Positions 6,092 to 6,094 of a DNA stretch of 6,094 nt are shown in pieces. A program made the translations under genes and the position numbers. Position 1 is the stretch's first letter. Every line of letters begins with the position of its first letter. Source of the DNA: Methanobacterium sp. UBA8. Lineage in GTDB: Archaea > Methanobacteriota > Methanobacteria > Methanobacteriales > Methanobacteriaceae. The stretch lies in assembly GCA_002509665.1 (NCBI GenBank), contig DADN01000118.1:3303-9396 (forward strand), read 5' to 3'. The notes under the pieces were generated by a model, which worked only from the letters and a program-made list of their open reading frames with translations, was not told where the DNA came from and did not search any database.

Positions 6092-6094
6092 ACC

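Overview
The window looks like a chromosomal segment of a methanogenic archaeon of the order Methanobacteriales, most likely a mesophilic, AT-rich Methanobacterium or a close relative. Three genes (2948-3934, 4144-5679, 5660-6091) encode proteins I recognise as methanogenesis marker proteins 2, 3 and 6, which are restricted to methanogens and their relatives. An archaeal Nob1 nuclease, archaeal TATA-type promoters and Shine-Dalgarno sites fit this. The genus is an inference from protein resemblance and base composition.

Layout. Positions 1-74 hold an AT-only inverted repeat beyond the end of the first gene. A MoaB/MogA-family molybdopterin enzyme lies on the minus strand (75-599). A long non-coding stretch (600-1183) follows. 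Its left part is very AT-rich and should carry the moaB promoter. Its right part has a good archaeal TATA element (876-883) followed, at the right distance, by a locally GC-richer segment with nested perfect helices, which I read as a candidate structured RNA (about 906-1067). Then, all on the plus strand, come nob1 (1184-1699), a 144-base gap with a TATA-like element, an uncharacterised protein of probable DUF2117 type (1844-2938), mmp2 (2948-3934, starting GTG 9 bases after the previous stop), a 209-base regulatory gap, mmp3 (4144-5679), and mmp6 (5660-6091, overlapping mmp3 by 20 bases).

Functionally there are three blocks. MoaB serves the molybdenum/tungsten pterin cofactor, needed in these organisms by formylmethanofuran dehydrogenase. 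Nob1 matures the 3' end of 16S rRNA. The DUF2117-mmp2 pair and the mmp3-mmp6 pair are two short transcription units tied to methanogenesis. Mmp3 is, to my knowledge, associated with activation of methyl-coenzyme M reductase. The gap before mmp3 has an interrupted inverted repeat directly upstream of a TATA box, a plausible regulator site.

The coding content is mostly core methanogen genes. The most unusual signals are the candidate RNA in 906-1067 with its alternative pairings, the inverted repeat before mmp3, the three cyclophilin-like repeats inside Mmp3, and the tight pairing of an uncharacterised DUF2117 protein with Mmp2. I see no mobile elements, CRISPR arrays, tRNA or rRNA genes.
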